Below, piece by piece: positions 63,252 through 64,000 of a stretch of 64,000 nt of DNA (positions within the stretch are counted from its first letter, which is position 1; each line of letters opens with the position of its first letter). Below the pieces are notes generated by a model that did not search any database, was not told the DNA's origin, and worked only from the letters and a program-made list of their open reading frames with translations. Where the stretch lies: the NCBI RefSeq assembly GCF_000834055.1, contig NZ_JXSQ01000005.1:62001-126000 (forward strand). Reading direction: 5' to 3'. The DNA comes from Leucobacter komagatae (GTDB lineage Bacteria; Actinomycetota; Actinomycetes; Actinomycetales; Microbacteriaceae). The position numbers and the translations under genes were made by a program.

Positions 63252-63515
63252 ATGAACGAGCCTGAGCGCGCGCCGCAGGGCCGGGGCAGGCTCCCCGCCG
63301 AGGGCAATCTTGTCGCCGCGGGCATCATGGCTGGCGGCGGCGTTGTGCTGCTCGTCGCGCGACTCCTGCTGGGCGAAGCGACAGCCCTCGGCGTCTCCTC
63401 CGCGCTACTCACTATCGCCTTGGGCGTTGCACTCGGGTGGCCGGCCATTCGACGCATGCGGCGTTCGCGAAAGCGTGAGGCGCAGGCCAGGCGCGCCCCA
63501 AAGGATGAGGGCTAG
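63252..63515 (+). CDS. Small two-helix membrane protein, unknown
   Basis: 87 residues: a Pro/Arg-rich start (MNEPERAPQGRGRLPAEG), two membrane segments (LVAAGIMAGGGVVLLVARLLL and GVSSALLTIALGVALGWPAI) and a strongly basic C-terminus (RRMRRSRKREAQARR). No family recognised. The positive tail suggests the C-terminus stays in the cytoplasm. Confidence 0.6.
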   Translation: MNEPERAPQGRGRLPAEGNLVAAGIMAGGGVVLLVARLLLGEATALGVSSALLTIALGVALGWPAIRRMRRSRKREAQARRAPKDEG

Positions 63516-63614
63516 CCAGTCGCCCGATCCGGCTTCATCATCGCCAGTAGCGCCTCTCTTATCGCCGCACGAGTGCCCCCGCGTATGAAGTTCTGACTTC
63601 ACCTGGGCGCGTCC

Positions 63615-63800
63615 CTGTGCAAAGATAGTCCCTTGCATAGCTCAATAGAACGGCTTTAGCTCTCATACCAGTTGCACAGCATGGGACTAGCCATCCCTTG
63701 CGACGCGACGCGACACCCACGACGGAGATGATCCAGTGAGCTCACCAGAGCACACCACCCCAGAATCCGACGGCGCAAGTCACGCCAGCGAACCCGAGGC
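63615..63800 (+). repeat. Intact copy of duplicated promoter and gene start
   Basis: Second copy of the segment at 62751-62935, containing ctgtgcaaagata, ccagttgcacagc and a ggagat ribosome site, then the intact gene start at 63736. The conserved non-coding part suggests a promoter or operator region was duplicated with the gene start. Confidence 0.55.
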
Positions 63801-64000
63801 GGCGCTCTCTGCGGAGCCCCTACCGAATACGGCATCACTCCTGCTCGAACCAGGGGAACTAGATCTGCCTGAGACCGTGCACCTCCACGAGGCCGTACAA
63901 ATCTCGGACGACGACAGCGACGAGCGGATCACCGCGAAGCTCCGCACCCACGGCGTGCGGATCGGCCGCGGCATGATCTCGCCCCGCGTCTTCTGGCCTG
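63736..64000 (+). CDS. N-terminus of a membrane transporter, possibly BCCT family
   Basis: GTG start with ggag upstream. The first 88 codons give an acidic, probably disordered leader (VSSPEHTTPESDGASHASEP...), then THGVRIGRGMISPRVFWP at the window edge. A segment of this type just before the first membrane helix is seen in actinobacterial BCCT (betaine/choline) transporters, but the diagnostic part lies outside the window. Confidence 0.45.
   Translation, partial: MSSPEHTTPESDGASHASEPEAALSAEPLPNTASLLLEPGELDLPETVHLHEAVQISDDDSDERITAKLRTHGVRIGRGMISPRVFWP

Noticed and set aside
1-64000. CRISPR array or insertion sequence
   Set aside because: No regularly spaced direct repeats and no transposase-like frame with terminal inverted repeats were found; the ctgcag units at 61776 are too few and not spacer-separated.

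Overview
The window is high-GC actinobacterial chromosome, most likely Microbacteriaceae and Leucobacter-like (inferred from gene content and order; the sequence cannot prove the genus). Two blocks of chromosomal backbone flank an integrated element of about 41 kb.

Left backbone (1-20.3 kb). A nitrogen-assimilation cluster holds the end of an RDD-family membrane protein gene, glnA1 with a GlnR-type box in its leader, glnE (which adenylylates GlnA1) and glnA2. Then come a small conserved protein, map, a low-GC frameshifted gene with a nuclease-like C-terminus, rnpB (RNase P RNA), a zinc-ribbon/coiled-coil protein, a Nif3-family protein, the metQ-metN-metI methionine ABC transporter, a long GapB-type GAPDH, a two-domain universal stress protein, a metallo-hydrolase, a flavin reductase and a multi-pass membrane protein. 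tRNA-Val(TAC) closes this block and is the integration site.

Integrated element (20.4-61.58 kb). It lies between a tRNA 3' end (attL) and a second copy of the 9-bp core ggcccacca (attR). Next to attL is a large serine integrase. A long, mostly overlapping, minus-strand transfer and maintenance module follows: DUF4913 protein, SSB, VirD4/TraG, VirB4-like ATPase, SCO6880-family protein, TrbL/VirB6-like protein, two DUF6112 pilin-like proteins, an M23/lytic cell-wall hydrolase, ParB, DUF2637, a PriPol-type primase, an ArdC-type antirestriction protein and an AraC regulator. Next is a cargo block (SulP transporter, MerR, MFS transporter, an unknown protein, universal stress protein) with three copies of one 23-bp MerR-type operator. 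A MobF relaxase-helicase (TraA) follows. Beyond it is a defence-like region: a protein with a HEPN-type RHGILH motif, a three-gene operon (small protein, Rad50-like ATPase with a zinc-hook-like cysteine motif, PD-(D/E)XK nuclease) resembling ABC-three-component conflict systems, and a large nuclease-STAND NTPase protein. The last sits in its own 4.7-kb segment bounded by att-like sites.

The most unusual observation is that the reconstructed attP lies inside the integrase reading frame. In the integrated state the integrase ends in 11 residues read antisense through tRNA-Val. Its expected last 154 codons, encoding two helix-turn-helix units, are stranded at the far end of the element, and two such orphan tails exist, at 56.4 and 61.1 kb. 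Both match the integrase frame across the core exactly, so excision would restore a 705-residue integrase. This could be an integration-dependent switch.

Right backbone (61.58-64 kb). The displaced tRNA-Val terminator comes first, then short direct repeats, a chloramphenicol-phosphotransferase-like kinase, a small membrane protein, and a duplicated 5' region of a gene that runs off the window (possibly a BCCT transporter).

Four single-base excesses in homopolymer runs break two genes; all four are in the same direction, so assembly error must be considered.
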